Of a stretch of DNA of 64,000 nt, positions 45,864 through 54,531 are shown piece after piece. Below the pieces are notes generated by a model. That model was not told where the DNA came from. It saw only the letters and a program-made list of their open reading frames with translations, and did not search any database. Numbering within the stretch: position 1 is the stretch's first letter; every line of letters begins with the position of its first letter. The position numbers were made by a program, and so were the translations under genes. The stretch lies in the NCBI RefSeq assembly GCF_029223585.1, contig NZ_CP119424.1:1674001-1738000 (forward strand), in the 5' to 3' direction. Source of the DNA: Photobacterium sp. DA100. GTDB lineage: Bacteria; Pseudomonadota; Gammaproteobacteria; Enterobacterales; Vibrionaceae.

Positions 45864-46212
45864 TCTCTATCTAGTAGAGATGGCAGTGCAAGGCAGATAT
45901 TTCCATGCTCACTGACGGTGAGCTCAAGATGAAGGTGGCAGCGAACTCCTTCTATGCCGCCCGCTCTGCTTTACCCGGCAAGCTATAAACTCGCCTTTCA
46001 CTTTGCCACCAAACGGGATTTCCAAGTGCCAGCCAAGCTTGAAGGCACTGGAAATCCCGCGTAAACACATTAACGGACAAAGTCATACCCATAAACACCC
46101 ACACTATGACTCAAAGGTATTGGAATATATTATTACCACTTGTTATATGAAAAGCAGGTTTCTTGAGGCACAATCAAGGGTATGAAAATATTGTGAAAAT
46201 AATGAGTGTGCA
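45864..46212. other. Intergenic stretch with a long hairpin
   Basis: 349 bases without a supported gene. The main feature is the inverted repeat at 46015-46058, described separately. Confidence 0.3.
46015..46058. repeat. Long imperfect hairpin
   Basis: GGGATTTCCAAGTGCC pairs with GGCACTGGAAATCCC (one bulged base) around a 13-base loop. No T-run, so not a typical terminator; it could be part of a small RNA, a mobile-element remnant or an mRNA-processing site. Confidence 0.5.
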
Positions 46213-47184
46213 ATGAAACTACAGCAACTGCGTTACCTTAAGGCGGTGATAGACAACAACCTGAATATCTCGGTTGCTGCCAATTCCCTGTTCACTACCC
46301 AGCCGGGGGTCAGCAAGCAAATCAGACTGCTAGAGTCTGAGTTGGGGGTTAAAATCTTTGAGCGCAAGGGCAAGTCCATCAGCGCAGTCACCCCCATCGG
46401 CAAGCAGATCATCGATGAAGCCATCGACATGCTGGAAAAAGAAAGCCGTATCAAGACGATTGTCCGTGATCACATCAAGCCCGAAGAAGGCTTTTTGAAC
46501 ATCTACACCACCAATACCATTGCACGCTACCTGATCCCTGAAGCGGTAGAGCGCTTCGTCAAACGCTATCCGAAAATCAAATTCCATATCGGTACATCGC
46601 AGCTCGACAAATATGGCCATATCCTAAAGCGTGGCCAATCAGACTTCTCGATCCTCGCGCAAAATGTCGAAAGGGAAAAAGACATCATCGTGCTACCGGC
46701 CTACAAGTGGAACCTGAGCCTGATCGTGCCCAAAGATCACCCCTTGGCCAAAGACCGTGATATCTCCATCGAGAAGATTGGCGCCTACCCTCTGATTAGC
46801 TACGAGCCAGGTTCAACCGGGCGTTCGGCACAGGACAAAGCCTTCAGTGCAAAAGGCATCACCCCGTATTACTTCATGACGGTAATGGATGTCGAGGTTA
46901 TCAAAAAATACGTCAACCTCGGCTACGGTATCGGTATCATTGCCCAAGTGGCCGCCCAAGACGTGGTGGACGAGAATCTGGTCAGCATCCCGCTCAATGA
47001 TATTATCCCGGCGTGTGATGCCTGGCTGTGCTACAGTCGTAACCTGTTCTTGCAAAAATACATGTTGGATTTCATCGAGCTGTTCTGCCCACACCTCACC
47101 CGCGAGGTGATGGAAGATATCGCCCATTGCTCTGATAATGAGATTCTCAAGATTTCCGAACAATTTGAGTTACCGGAATATTAA
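46213..47184 (+). CDS. CysB-like LysR-family regulator
   Basis: 323 residues, the longer CysB/Cbl length. HTH near 18-40 (ISVAANSLFTTQPGVSKQIR) with the CysB-type MKLQQLRYL start, and the effector domain with GQSDFSILAQ and ISYEPGSTGRSAQDKAF, where CysB binds sulfate or thiosulfate ligands. Here the neighbours are a symporter and allantoin genes, so its ligand may be different. It precedes the symporter gene by 350 bases and probably controls it. Confidence 0.85.
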   Translation: MKLQQLRYLKAVIDNNLNISVAANSLFTTQPGVSKQIRLLESELGVKIFERKGKSISAVTPIGKQIIDEAIDMLEKESRIKTIVRDHIKPEEGFLNIYTTNTIARYLIPEAVERFVKRYPKIKFHIGTSQLDKYGHILKRGQSDFSILAQNVEREKDIIVLPAYKWNLSLIVPKDHPLAKDRDISIEKIGAYPLISYEPGSTGRSAQDKAFSAKGITPYYFMTVMDVEVIKKYVNLGYGIGIIAQVAAQDVVDENLVSIPLNDIIPACDAWLCYSRNLFLQKYMLDFIELFCPHLTREVMEDIAHCSDNEILKISEQFELPEY

Positions 47185-47206
47185 TATTGCCATTAAGACT
47201 ATTAAT

Positions 47207-47250
47207 AAATTCATCTTTCGATATACCTAACTATTGAAAGGTGAATTTTT
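47207..47250 (+). terminator. Terminator after the CysB-like gene
   Basis: Stem AAATTCATCTTTC/GAAAGGTGAATTT (one G-T) with a 16-base loop and T5. Confidence 0.65.
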
Positions 47251-47533
47251 AATATTTATCACTAAACAGTTCCAATAGAGTATTTAAACTTTTCTAATTA
47301 TCTGTTGCTATTTCACAAAACAATTTAACATCTGTTCTTTATTTAACCACCTTCAATATTTTTTTCCTTATTTCCACCTATTCTATATCTCGTTCAGAAA
47401 CACAATAAATATGAAATTATGAATCGATATAGAAGAGGTCAATGCAGAGTTGTAATGTTTATCACTCGCTTTGTGAACTAAAACATTTTGCTGACCTTAA
47501 TATCAGGAATATGACTGAAATGAGGGAACGAAT
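47251..47533. other. Promoter region of the symporter
   Basis: About 280 very AT-rich bases between regulator and symporter; no defined operator recognised. Confidence 0.3.
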
Positions 47534-48799
47534 ATGTCGCTTAGTATGGCTGAACCCAAACAAAAATTATCAATATCATTAACTAATCAAATACTTATTG
47601 CAACTGCAGCCGGTATTGCTTTCGGGGCTCTAGTCGGCCCGTGGGCCGAGAACATTAAATTTATCGGTGATATCTTTATCCGCTTAATTCAGATGTCGGT
47701 TGTCCTGCTGGTGATGACCGCAGTATCGGCTGCAATCGGCAACGTTGACGGCAAAGGTGCAGGGAAGATGAGCCTGCACACATTCAAGTGGATCATTTCG
47801 ATGACCATCGTCTCTGCCTTTGTCGGGTTATTTCTTGCCCTCACGATAAAACCCGGCGAGGGGATTATCATCGAAGGCGCAGCAGCAGCCGTTGCCACGC
47901 CAGATGCTTCCATCAAAGAGACCATATTGGGGTTCTTCTCGACCAATATCGTTGATTCGATGGCGAGCGGTGCGATGATACCCTGCATTGTGTTTGCCGT
48001 CATATTTGGACTGGCGATGGGGTCATATTCCCGAACCACCGGCAATAAGGTGATCACTGAGTTTATCGTCAGCTTTAATGCAGTGATCATGAACATCATC
48101 AAAATGGTCATGAAACTGGCACCCATTGGTATTTTCTGCCTGCTGGCTAACGTATCTGGGGCCATCGGCTTTAAAGTCATTATCCCGATGCTGAAATTCC
48201 TCGGCGCACTGGCAATCGGAGATATCATCCTGCTGCTAATGTATGGTCCTCTCACCGCCATGCTGACCAAAGTGAACCCATTTAAAATGCCACAAAAGTT
48301 TGCAAAATTGTCGATTATGTCGATGACCACGACCTCTTCTGCAATTTGCCTGCCGACCAAAATGGAAGATTCAGTGACCAAGTTTGGCGTCAGCCGAAAA
48401 GTGGCCGACTTCACCGGCCCTATCACGATGTCAATGAATGCCAACGGTGCGGTGATGTGCTACGTCTTGGCGATTTTCTTCATGAGCCAAGCAACCGGTA
48501 TTGTGCTTGAGCCCTTCCAGATGGGGATGGCTATCCTGCTGTCTGTGCTGATGTGCATGGGAACCATTGTCGTGCCCGGCGGGATGATTATCGTCTATAC
48601 CTTCCTTGCCAGCTCAATGGGCCTACCGCTAGAAAGCGTGGCGATCCTTATCGGTATCGACTGGTTCTCAGGGATGTTCAGAACCCTGCTCAACAATGTG
48701 GTGGATGTGATGATAGCCATGCTTGTGTCCGACAAACTGGGTGAGTTTGACCGGGAAGTCTACAACGATAAGAAGACAGCCGAGTACGTCCAAGCTTAA
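47534..48799 (+). CDS. Dicarboxylate/amino acid:cation symporter (DAACS), intact copy
   Basis: 421 residues, GltP/DctA-type cation symporter. The serine-rich hairpin region IMSMTTTSSAICLPTKMEDS and the NMDGT-equivalent SMNANGAVMCYVLAIFF are in place, so the fold is complete. It likely imports a C4 acid or an intermediate of purine catabolism. Residues 145-415 are repeated nearly letter for letter on the minus strand at 56264-57139. GAGGGAA site; terminator at 48831. Confidence 0.87.
   Translation: MSLSMAEPKQKLSISLTNQILIATAAGIAFGALVGPWAENIKFIGDIFIRLIQMSVVLLVMTAVSAAIGNVDGKGAGKMSLHTFKWIISMTIVSAFVGLFLALTIKPGEGIIIEGAAAAVATPDASIKETILGFFSTNIVDSMASGAMIPCIVFAVIFGLAMGSYSRTTGNKVITEFIVSFNAVIMNIIKMVMKLAPIGIFCLLANVSGAIGFKVIIPMLKFLGALAIGDIILLLMYGPLTAMLTKVNPFKMPQKFAKLSIMSMTTTSSAICLPTKMEDSVTKFGVSRKVADFTGPITMSMNANGAVMCYVLAIFFMSQATGIVLEPFQMGMAILLSVLMCMGTIVVPGGMIIVYTFLASSMGLPLESVAILIGIDWFSGMFRTLLNNVVDVMIAMLVSDKLGEFDREVYNDKKTAEYVQA
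47968..48780 (+). repeat. Large inverted repeat, left arm (symporter gene)
   Basis: 813 bases from CGGTGCGATG to AAGACAGC that recur on the minus strand at 56264-57139. I saw only three substitutions (Phe/Leu, Ser/Phe and Ser/Pro codons) plus the 63-base expansion in the right arm. Confidence 0.9.
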
Positions 48800-48830
48800 T
48801 GCTTGCTTGCCATTAAAGGCATTTGACACA

Positions 48831-48870
48831 AAAGCCAGCAGATACATACCTGCTGGCTTCTTTTATTTTT
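48831..48870 (+). terminator. Terminator after the intact symporter
   Basis: Stem GCCAGCAG/CTGCTGGC with an 8-base loop followed by TTCTTTTATTTTT. Confidence 0.85.
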
Positions 48871-49439
48871 TGCAATTCTGAATACTATCAACTGGTCCGT
48901 ATCTATCTTTCAACAAGCTCTCAAGGGAGCCCTCATCATCCCTTCTATCCAATAGCATTTCAGAGTGGTCTTTTCGCTAGCCTTTGCTTCAAGCAACATA
49001 ACCAACACAGTTTACTGTATGAGAATTGAACTACTTTTCTAATCAATAGGAGATCAGGCCTCAACTGTCAGAAGTCGCTTCTGCTTTTGGGGTTCTCGGT
49101 CCTAAAAATATAATTGACAGCTTAATGGACGAGTTTTGATTAGCCTGGAGGAGAAAAAATGATGCATTGGTTGAGCCACGCGATTTAGATAACTTAACAG
49201 CGAATAGGCTAAGCTGTTGTTTTCAATTAAAATTAAAAATAAAAAAGAAATAACTATCTATTATGTATACAACGTGTATAGTAGCTGGAGCTCAATTGGC
49301 TTGGGCTATTAATGAAATATTTAGTTCAAGATTTTCTCAGTTTACTTTCGATTCAGTTCGTCATATTTATCCTGTGATACCTTTTTCTTCATTCTCGATT
49401 TAATAGCTATTTAAATTAATTCAATATATCGAGGTATAT
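48871..49439. other. Long non-coding stretch with a decayed reading frame
   Basis: About 570 bases. Between about 49060 and 49215 one frame reads like former coding sequence (QLSEVASAFGVLGPKNIIDS, then one TGA, then LAWRRKNDALVEPRDLDNL), but I cannot name it. The part after 49215 is AT-rich and probably contains the promoter and long 5' leader of the cold-shock gene. Confidence 0.35.
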
Positions 49440-49652
49440 ATGTCAAATAAGACAACAGGTTCAGTAAAGTGGTTTGACGAAACGAAAGGTTTTGGTTTTA
49501 TCACTCCAGATAATGGTAGTGCTGATGTTTTTGTTCACTTCAGAGCTATCGCTACAGATGGTTTCAAAACGTTGGCTGAAGGCCAAAAAGTAGCTTTTAA
49601 TGTAGAGCAGGGTGGCAAAGGCCCACAAGCTGCGAACGTTACTTTAGCTTAA
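49440..49652 (+). CDS. CspA-family cold-shock protein
   Basis: 70 residues, one cold-shock domain with RNP1 KGFGFIT and RNP2 VFVHF and the start [12 protein letters not shown]. Binds single-stranded RNA/DNA as an RNA chaperone. GAGGT site. It heads a run of very small ORFs on the same strand. Confidence 0.95.
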   Translation: MSNKTTGSVKWFDETKGFGFITPDNGSADVFVHFRAIATDGFKTLAEGQKVAFNVEQGGKGPQAANVTLA

Positions 49653-49727
49653 TCGATATTCAGGGAGGTTTCGTTTATTGCCTAGTTATAACGAGATCTC
49701 TCTACCCAACGTTTAGTAGGTATTAAT

Positions 49728-49850
49728 TTGAAGCGAAGAACCAATAGAAAAATATATTGGTACTATACAGTACGCGAACATAACAATATCAAACGGGAAA
49801 AGATCTTTCCCATAATAAATAGTCACCTTTCTTATGGTGAAGCCACTTAG
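49728..49850 (+). CDS. Very small ORF downstream of csp (orf1, 40 residues)
   Basis: TTG start with AGGT seven bases before. The product starts MKRRTNRKIYWYYTVREHNN, is basic and ends SYGEAT. I do not recognise it. Supported only by its ribosome site and by lying before three further small ORFs; it could be a remnant. Confidence 0.35.
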   Translation: MKRRTNRKIYWYYTVREHNNIKREKIFPIINSHLSYGEAT

Positions 49851-49878
49851 CCTGCCACCATACACTTGATAAATAGAT

Positions 49879-50034
49879 ATGTATAAACGCAATATCTTAT
49901 TCAGTGTAAAGACAAATAGCTTTGATTTAAGCTTTTCATTTGGTGAGTCGATCAACGCAGGTGAAATTAAAGATTCACAAGAGTTGAGTTTCGGAACATT
50001 TCATATTCACTCAAAAAGGGAAGTAAAACCTTGA
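49879..50034 (+). CDS. Very small ORF downstream of csp (orf2, 51 residues)
   Basis: ATG at 49879; product starts MYKRNILFSVKTNSFDLSFS and ends HIHSKREVKP. Its TGA overlaps the TTG start of the next ORF by four bases (TTGA), the classic coupling arrangement. Alternating hydrophobic residues suggest beta strands. Not recognised. The ribosome site is weak. Confidence 0.45.
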   Translation: MYKRNILFSVKTNSFDLSFSFGESINAGEIKDSQELSFGTFHIHSKREVKP

Positions 50035-50168
50035 AAAAGAAAGTACCTAGTGAAAAGTCGCATAAAGATAATAATAAAAATGACAAGCCAAATAACATTC
50101 ATCAAGTAAGAAGAAAAATTGAAGACATTCTGTTAGAGCGTGAACAGAAAAAATTATTAGACCTTTAA
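50031..50168 (+). CDS. Very small basic protein downstream of csp (orf3, 45 residues)
   Basis: TTG start with AAGGGAAG upstream. Lys/Asn-rich N-terminus, then VRRKIEDILLEREQKKLLDL, which resembles the short R-R-x-I-E-D-x-L-E motif of small PA3496-type proteins as I remember them. Stop TAA and the next ATG share one base (TAATG). Confidence 0.55.
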   Translation: MKKKVPSEKSHKDNNKNDKPNNIHQVRRKIEDILLEREQKKLLDL

Positions 50169-50386
50169 TGGAATATAAAATTATGCGTAAACCAGTAAAA
50201 AAAGCCAGCAAAAAGATGCGAAAAAGTGATTTCGAAGAAAAGTTCACAAAAATGGTTGAGGAATACCAGAGAGCAAAAGAAGTTCTTGATTCCTTGGAAG
50301 TAGGCACTACCGAGTATGCGAAAAAGAAAAAACAGTGTGATATCCTCTTCGCGAGTGCCGAACGTTTCATCAATGCACAGAAGTAG
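50168..50386 (+). CDS. Small coiled basic protein downstream of csp (orf4, 72 residues)
   Basis: Starts in the stop codon of the previous ORF. An alternative ATG at 50183 (MRKPVKKASKKMRKSDF) has GGAA before it. Lys-rich first third, then an amphipathic helix (FEEKFTKMVEEYQRAKEVLD). Not recognised. A chain of four such ORFs behind a cold-shock gene suggests a cold-induced operon of RNA- or membrane-binding microproteins, an inference. Confidence 0.6.
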   Translation: MEYKIMRKPVKKASKKMRKSDFEEKFTKMVEEYQRAKEVLDSLEVGTTEYAKKKKQCDILFASAERFINAQK

Positions 50387-50730
50387 CTGTAATTGATTTT
50401 TGCTAAGCCTAACGCCCCTAAAGTGAGCAACTTCGTTCTAAAATTCTAATGTCTTTATATCGATGATATTCAAATTAGGTTGAAATGATAGTAGGCATTT
50501 ACATAGTATATCTATATGAATAGCATGTTTCAGAGACGGTTTGACCATAATTGTAAGAGCATTCTCACTAAAGTACGAAGTCATAGTTCATGTAAGAGTA
50601 AATATACAGTATTATGCTTTCTTCACAGCAACGTCTAAAACGGTGCAAGATTAATTTTTATTAATTGTGAGTAGTCTAAACCCTTAATTTAGAGTAAAGT
50701 GACACTTTATCTTCTAATAAAGTTATAATT
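50387..50730. other. Intergenic stretch upstream of the H-NS-like gene
   Basis: 344 AT-rich bases. A small palindrome TAAAGTG-A-CACTTTA (50695-50709) lies just before the gene start and may be an operator. Nothing else recognised. Confidence 0.35.
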
Positions 50731-51132
50731 ATGAGCGACGTTTTTAAGACATTATTAAACTTACGTTCTTTGCGCGCGGTTGCACGTGAAGAGTTTACGC
50801 TAGAACAACTTCAAGAAGCCCTTGAGAAGCTGCAAACTGTGGTCGCTGAGCGTAAAGAAGCTGAAGCAGAATCTCGACAAGCAGAGAAAGAAAAAGAAGA
50901 AAAACTGAAGGCATACCGCCAAATGCTAATTGCAGATGGTATCGACCCAGAAGAGTTACTGGCAACCCTAGCTGACACGCCAAAAAAATCTAAGCGTACA
51001 CCTCGCCCAGCTAAGTATAAGTTCACCGTTGATGGTGAAGATCGCACCTGGACAGGCCAAGGTCGCATGCCTGCTCCCCTTAGGGAAGCAATCGAAAATG
51101 AAGGAAAATCACTCGATGATTTTCTGATTTAA
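50731..51132 (+). CDS. H-NS-family nucleoid protein
   Basis: 133 residues. The N-terminal half is a charged coiled coil for oligomerisation (FTLEQLQEALEKLQTVVAER and on). The C-terminal DNA-binding domain has YKFTVDGEDRTWTGQGRMPAPL with the core TGQGRMP loop that inserts into AT-rich minor grooves. Could be the main H-NS or a paralogue carried by this AT-rich region. The ribosome site is poor. Two hairpins follow. Confidence 0.92.
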   Translation: MSDVFKTLLNLRSLRAVAREEFTLEQLQEALEKLQTVVAERKEAEAESRQAEKEKEEKLKAYRQMLIADGIDPEELLATLADTPKKSKRTPRPAKYKFTVDGEDRTWTGQGRMPAPLREAIENEGKSLDDFLI

Positions 51133-51139
51133 TTGGTGC

Positions 51140-51162
51140 AAAGCCTCAATTATTGGGGCTTT
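51140..51162 (+). terminator. First hairpin after the H-NS-like gene
   Basis: AAAGCCTCAA/TTGGGGCTTT with TTA loop (one G-T pair), eight bases behind the stop codon. Confidence 0.6.
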
Positions 51163-51175
51163 CACTTACGCAAAC

Positions 51176-51205
51176 ACGATAACGACAGCAGTTCGTTATC
51201 GTTTA
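51176..51205 (+). terminator. Second hairpin after the H-NS-like gene
   Basis: Perfect 10-bp stem ACGATAACGA/TCGTTATCGT, seven-base loop, then TTT. Confidence 0.6.
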
Positions 51206-51358
51206 TTGGCTGACCTCTAACTCATCGCCCTAATCACTCAACAGTTTCAAAGTAGAATCTGTATTCACGTACAGCGTCTATCTAAACACCTTTTTCTCTC
51301 AACTCACGGTACTGCTGAGTCTTAACCGTTCGGAAATCCATAGCCTGCAGGGCAAGGA

Positions 51359-51604
51359 TTATCTGTAGTTCATCCATTGAACATGACCTAGCAGCAGAAC
51401 TGCAAGTACCGCAGACAACATGGGCTTTAACCTTAAAACCAGTTTATCAAGCCAATTGTTCTCTTTCTTTTCTTTACGCTTACCACATAAGTAGCAATGG
51501 TTGCCTTGCTTCAATGCAGCCTGTTCCCTTGCAGCTTTAGGGCTAAGTGATTTGTTAGGTGGGGTACCGTTGGTCTTCTTAATACCACTGAACATGATGG
51601 TCAT
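51359..51604 (-). CDS. Small hypothetical protein with a membrane segment
   Basis: 81 residues. Basic N-terminal half with a CYLCGKR pair that may bind zinc, then one hydrophobic segment (PMLSAVLAVLLLGHV). A second ATG is three codons in (51595). No family recognised; the ribosome site is weak, so it may not be a gene. Confidence 0.4.
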   Translation of the reverse strand: MTIMFSGIKKTNGTPPNKSLSPKAAREQAALKQGNHCYLCGKRKEKKENNWLDKLVLRLKPMLSAVLAVLLLGHVQWMNYR

Positions 51605-51927
51605 GTGCCTGTGTATCCTATTTCTGGTGCATTTAACTAGTCAAATTACGGCTGTACTCATTGCACAGATTACGTGGCTAAGCCAATGTGACCAGCTCGA
51701 GCAATACTTACACTCATCCAAAATATAAATAATAAATTTTAATAAACTTGTTGGATTTTTTTTAAGAAATAACTTTTCACTATAAAAAAGAATTGAACAA
51801 TGCTCTGTTAATAAGCAAAAAAACAAAAACATTACCTTTTGTGTGTCTTTCTTATGATACATACAGAATACGTCACTGTATAGTTTTTGAACATGAAGAT
51901 TTGATATAAATAACAGAGGGAAATGCG
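51605..51927. other. Intergenic stretch upstream of the broken permease
   Basis: 323 bases, very AT-rich with several A or T runs. Presumably the old promoter of the permease; no operator recognised. Confidence 0.3.
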
Positions 51928-52283
51928 ATGAATGAAATAACCAAGGAGATTATCGACGAATATCGCTCTAGGGGATATAACGATGATTTATGACCCAAGC
52001 CGGCAAATAAAAGAACCTGGCGAGCACTGAATTACTTACCCTTTGGCAGGGGTCGGTACACAACGTGCCGAATTACGTTGCGGTTGGTGGTTTCTTTATG
52101 CTCGGTTTGAGCACGTCAGGGATCATGGCTGCTATTTTGCTAAGCGGCATCGTTATCGCACTGGCGATGATCCTAAACGGTGCCCCGGGGTCTAAATATG
52201 GTGTTCCCTTTTCCATGCTACTTCGTGCCCCATACGGTGTTAAAGGTGCCCTTTTTCCTGGTATTTTGCGTGGTGGTATTGCT
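51928..52283 (+). pseudogene. NCS1 allantoin permease, broken 5' fragment
   Basis: Translation from the ATG at 51928 (AGAGGGAAA site) gives MNEITKEIIDEYRSRGYNDDL, matching the start of the intact permease at 54532-56031. It then meets a TGA at 51991 and loses one base near 52040, where the reading frame must shift to recover [16 protein letters not shown]. Homology stops at LRGGIA (about 52283), where allantoinase sequence begins. Stop, frameshift and truncation make this a dead gene. Confidence 0.85.
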
Positions 52284-53510
52284 GCTACTGGGTTGATTGT
52301 TTCGCCTGGTATGGTCGACGGCCATGTCCATATTACCGACCCAGGAGGTCCGCGTAGCGAGTGGGAGGGGTATGAAACCGCAACCAAAGCGGCGGCGAAA
52401 GGAGGCGTTACCACCTGTGTCGAAATGCCGCTGAACCAAGTGCCGGCGACGATTGACCGTGAAACACTGCATATCAAATACGAAGCCGGAAAGGGTAAAC
52501 TGACGATTGATGTTGCCTCGCTGGGGGGCTTGGTACCTCATAATATTGATCGCTTGCATGAGCTGGCAGAGGAAGGCGTGGTTGGCTATAAATGTTTTGT
52601 GTCAACATGCGGCAATCCCGATCCGGAGTCCGGGGATTTTTGTAACGTAAACAACTACGAGCTTTATGAAGGCATGACCGAGCTAGCACGCTTGGGCAAG
52701 ATTTTGCTGATGCATGCTGAAAATGCCGAGATTTGCGATGGTTTGGGCAAAAAAGCAGTGGCAGAAAGGCGCCTTACCGCCAAGGATTACATCGCCTCCC
52801 GTCCGGTCTTCACGGAGGTCGAGGCTGTGCGCCGTGCACTTTACCTGGCAAAGGAAACCGGCTGTAAGCTACACCTTTGCCACTTGAGCAGCCCAGAAGC
52901 GATTGAGGAAGTGACCAAAGCCCGTAACAACGGTCAGGACGTGACCTGCGAGTCTTGCGGTCACTACTTCGCCATTGACGACAACCAGTTTGAAGAAATT
53001 GGTACCAAGGCCAAGTGTTCACCGCCGATCCGTGATAAGGATAACCAAGATCGCATGTGGGCTAAGCTGCTGAACGGCGAGATTGACTTTATTACCTCTG
53101 ACCATTCGCCCTGCACGCCTGATCTCAAAGAAGGCGGGATTTTTGATGCTTGGGGCGGTATTTCTTCGTTACAGAACAGCGTCGATATCATGTTCGATGA
53201 AGCGGTACAAAAGCGCGGTATGGCACTGACGCAATTCGCCAAGCTGATGGCGACTAACCCAGCCGATCTCTTCGGTTTGGAGCAGAAAGGACGCATTGCT
53301 GTCGGTAAAGATGCTGACATTGTCATGATTAAACCGGATTCATCCTATGTATTGACTGCAGACGATCTGGAGTATCACAATAAATTCAGTGCCTATGAGG
53401 GCAGGACTATTGGTGCCCAGGTGGCGAAGACGCTGCTGAGAGGCCAGGTTGTCTACGATCTTGAGACTGGGGTAATCAATCCGTTCCAGGGAGAGTTCGT
53501 CACGGTTTGA
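52065..53510 (+). CDS. allB: Allantoinase lacking its N-terminus, fused in frame to permease fragment
   Basis: 481-codon frame. Residues 1-73 are permease membrane sequence; from residue 74 ([20 protein letters not shown]) it is allantoinase to the normal C-terminus. Metal ligands survive: His87 and His89, the carboxylated Lys176 in VGYKCF, His in LMHAENAE, His in LCHLSSPEA, Asp in TSDHSPCTP. About 45-50 N-terminal residues forming the small beta domain are missing, and the start at 52065 has no ribosome site. Probably not functional, or a membrane-tethered relic. AllB normally opens the allantoin ring to allantoate, feeding the allC-allD genes at 58-61 kb. Confidence 0.8.
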   Translation: MPNYVAVGGFFMLGLSTSGIMAAILLSGIVIALAMILNGAPGSKYGVPFSMLLRAPYGVKGALFPGILRGGIAATGLIVSPGMVDGHVHITDPGGPRSEWEGYETATKAAAKGGVTTCVEMPLNQVPATIDRETLHIKYEAGKGKLTIDVASLGGLVPHNIDRLHELAEEGVVGYKCFVSTCGNPDPESGDFCNVNNYELYEGMTELARLGKILLMHAENAEICDGLGKKAVAERRLTAKDYIASRPVFTEVEAVRRALYLAKETGCKLHLCHLSSPEAIEEVTKARNNGQDVTCESCGHYFAIDDNQFEEIGTKAKCSPPIRDKDNQDRMWAKLLNGEIDFITSDHSPCTPDLKEGGIFDAWGGISSLQNSVDIMFDEAVQKRGMALTQFAKLMATNPADLFGLEQKGRIAVGKDADIVMIKPDSSYVLTADDLEYHNKFSAYEGRTIGAQVAKTLLRGQVVYDLETGVINPFQGEFVTV

Positions 53511-53753
53511 TGAGGCGTGACAAATATGCAAGGAGGGAGCGGTTAGCTGCCTTTTTTATGTTTAGCATCGAGTGCGGTTGGAGGTTGTTATCTAGTTTGG
53601 CGTTCGATAGATGGCTTGGCGGGGGCGGATGTAGTTGTAAAAGCATTGCTGATACCGGGGGGATTATTGCGGTCTGGGAGTTTTTTATTGGATGACTTTA
53701 TAGCGGTAATAAGTGGTATCTTTAATTATAAGGTAGAGCAACGTTTGTATTAT

Positions 53754-53780
53754 GAAGAAAGCCCCATTCGGGGCTTCTTC
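53754..53780 (-). terminator. Terminator of the permease operon
   Basis: GAAGAAAGCCCC/GGGGCTTCTTC with ATTC loop, seven bases beyond the stop of the minus-strand gene at 53788. The 277 bases from 53511 to 53787 hold no convincing gene. Confidence 0.75.
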
Positions 53781-53787
53781 GATTATG

Positions 53788-54498
53788 TTACTTGTTGATT
53801 GCCCAATATATCATTCCTGTTACCTTAGGAATTTGGATATGGCTAAAATCGAAATAGTCACTGTAGAAAGTTGCATCAATACTGGTGAAGAGATTGGTTT
53901 GTCCATCAATGAATATCAGTTTTCCATTTACCTTTTCAGAATATAGGTAGTGGCTGTTATCTCGGATAAGGTCTTCCATCAATCCTACGCCGACGATAAA
54001 GCGTGTACCATCCTCATATTCACTCATTTGTTGATAAGCCTGACAGAGAGTGATATTCGTTTGGTCAAGTTCATACCATTGGCTTCCCTTTGGATTACTT
54101 AGGCACAAATTATCTTGTTCTGCTTTTAATGTTAGGTATAAAGAAATATACGCAACTTGATCTACAACAGGCTGGACATATTTACTCCAAAAAAAAGTAT
54201 CACGATTACGTAATAAGGTCATGGCCTCTGCTTGTACTAAATGTGTTGGTTGCCGAGTCGCGAGGCCTATTGCATTGAGTGAGCAATTATTTAGCTTATT
54301 TGCGCTGTTTTCGGTTACGATTGCAGTATTAATGATTCCGCCGATGAGTTCTTGAATCGTTAGGCCATAGCTATATTCATTGGGGTGCTGCTGCTTGAAA
54401 GTCTGATTATGCTTTGTGACAGCGGTCGTTAGCGCATCTAATGTGGTGCTTTCGATTTGAGCCTTATCCTCAAACCAACAAAGTTGCTGTTTATTCAT
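53788..54498 (-). CDS. Hypothetical protein behind the NCS1 permease
   Basis: 236 residues, no signal peptide or membrane segment, AGGA site. Helical first half (LDALTTAVTKHNQTFKQQH), a middle with CSLNAIGLATRQPTHLVQAEAM, and a C-terminal beta-rich part ending VTGMIYWAINK. Not recognised. It follows the permease by 33 bases in the same operon, so a role in purine or ureide metabolism or its control is possible. Confidence 0.6.
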   Translation of the reverse strand: MNKQQLCWFEDKAQIESTTLDALTTAVTKHNQTFKQQHPNEYSYGLTIQELIGGIINTAIVTENSANKLNNCSLNAIGLATRQPTHLVQAEAMTLLRNRDTFFWSKYVQPVVDQVAYISLYLTLKAEQDNLCLSNPKGSQWYELDQTNITLCQAYQQMSEYEDGTRFIVGVGLMEDLIRDNSHYLYSEKVNGKLIFIDGQTNLFTSIDATFYSDYFDFSHIQIPKVTGMIYWAINK

Positions 54499-54531
54499 TG
54501 CTTTTCCTATTTTTATCCAGTCTGTTAGAGG

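Noticed and set aside
47689..48444. 251-codon minus-strand frame inside the intact symporter, with a counterpart in the second copy
   Set aside because: Presence in both copies is explained by the DNA duplication; the plus-strand symporter reading is clearly the coding one.
49159..49188. Nine-codon ORF with a strong GGAGGA site (ATGATGCATTGG...)
   Set aside because: Too short to support; the ribosome-site-like sequence falls inside the decayed frame described at 49060-49215.
51501..51728. 75-codon plus-strand frame opposite the small hypothetical protein
   Set aside because: No ribosome site and no similarity recognised; either this or the opposite frame could be noise.
53616..53798. Plus-strand 60-codon frame after the truncated allantoinase
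   Set aside because: It runs through the terminator of the opposite operon, has no ribosome site and no recognisable product.
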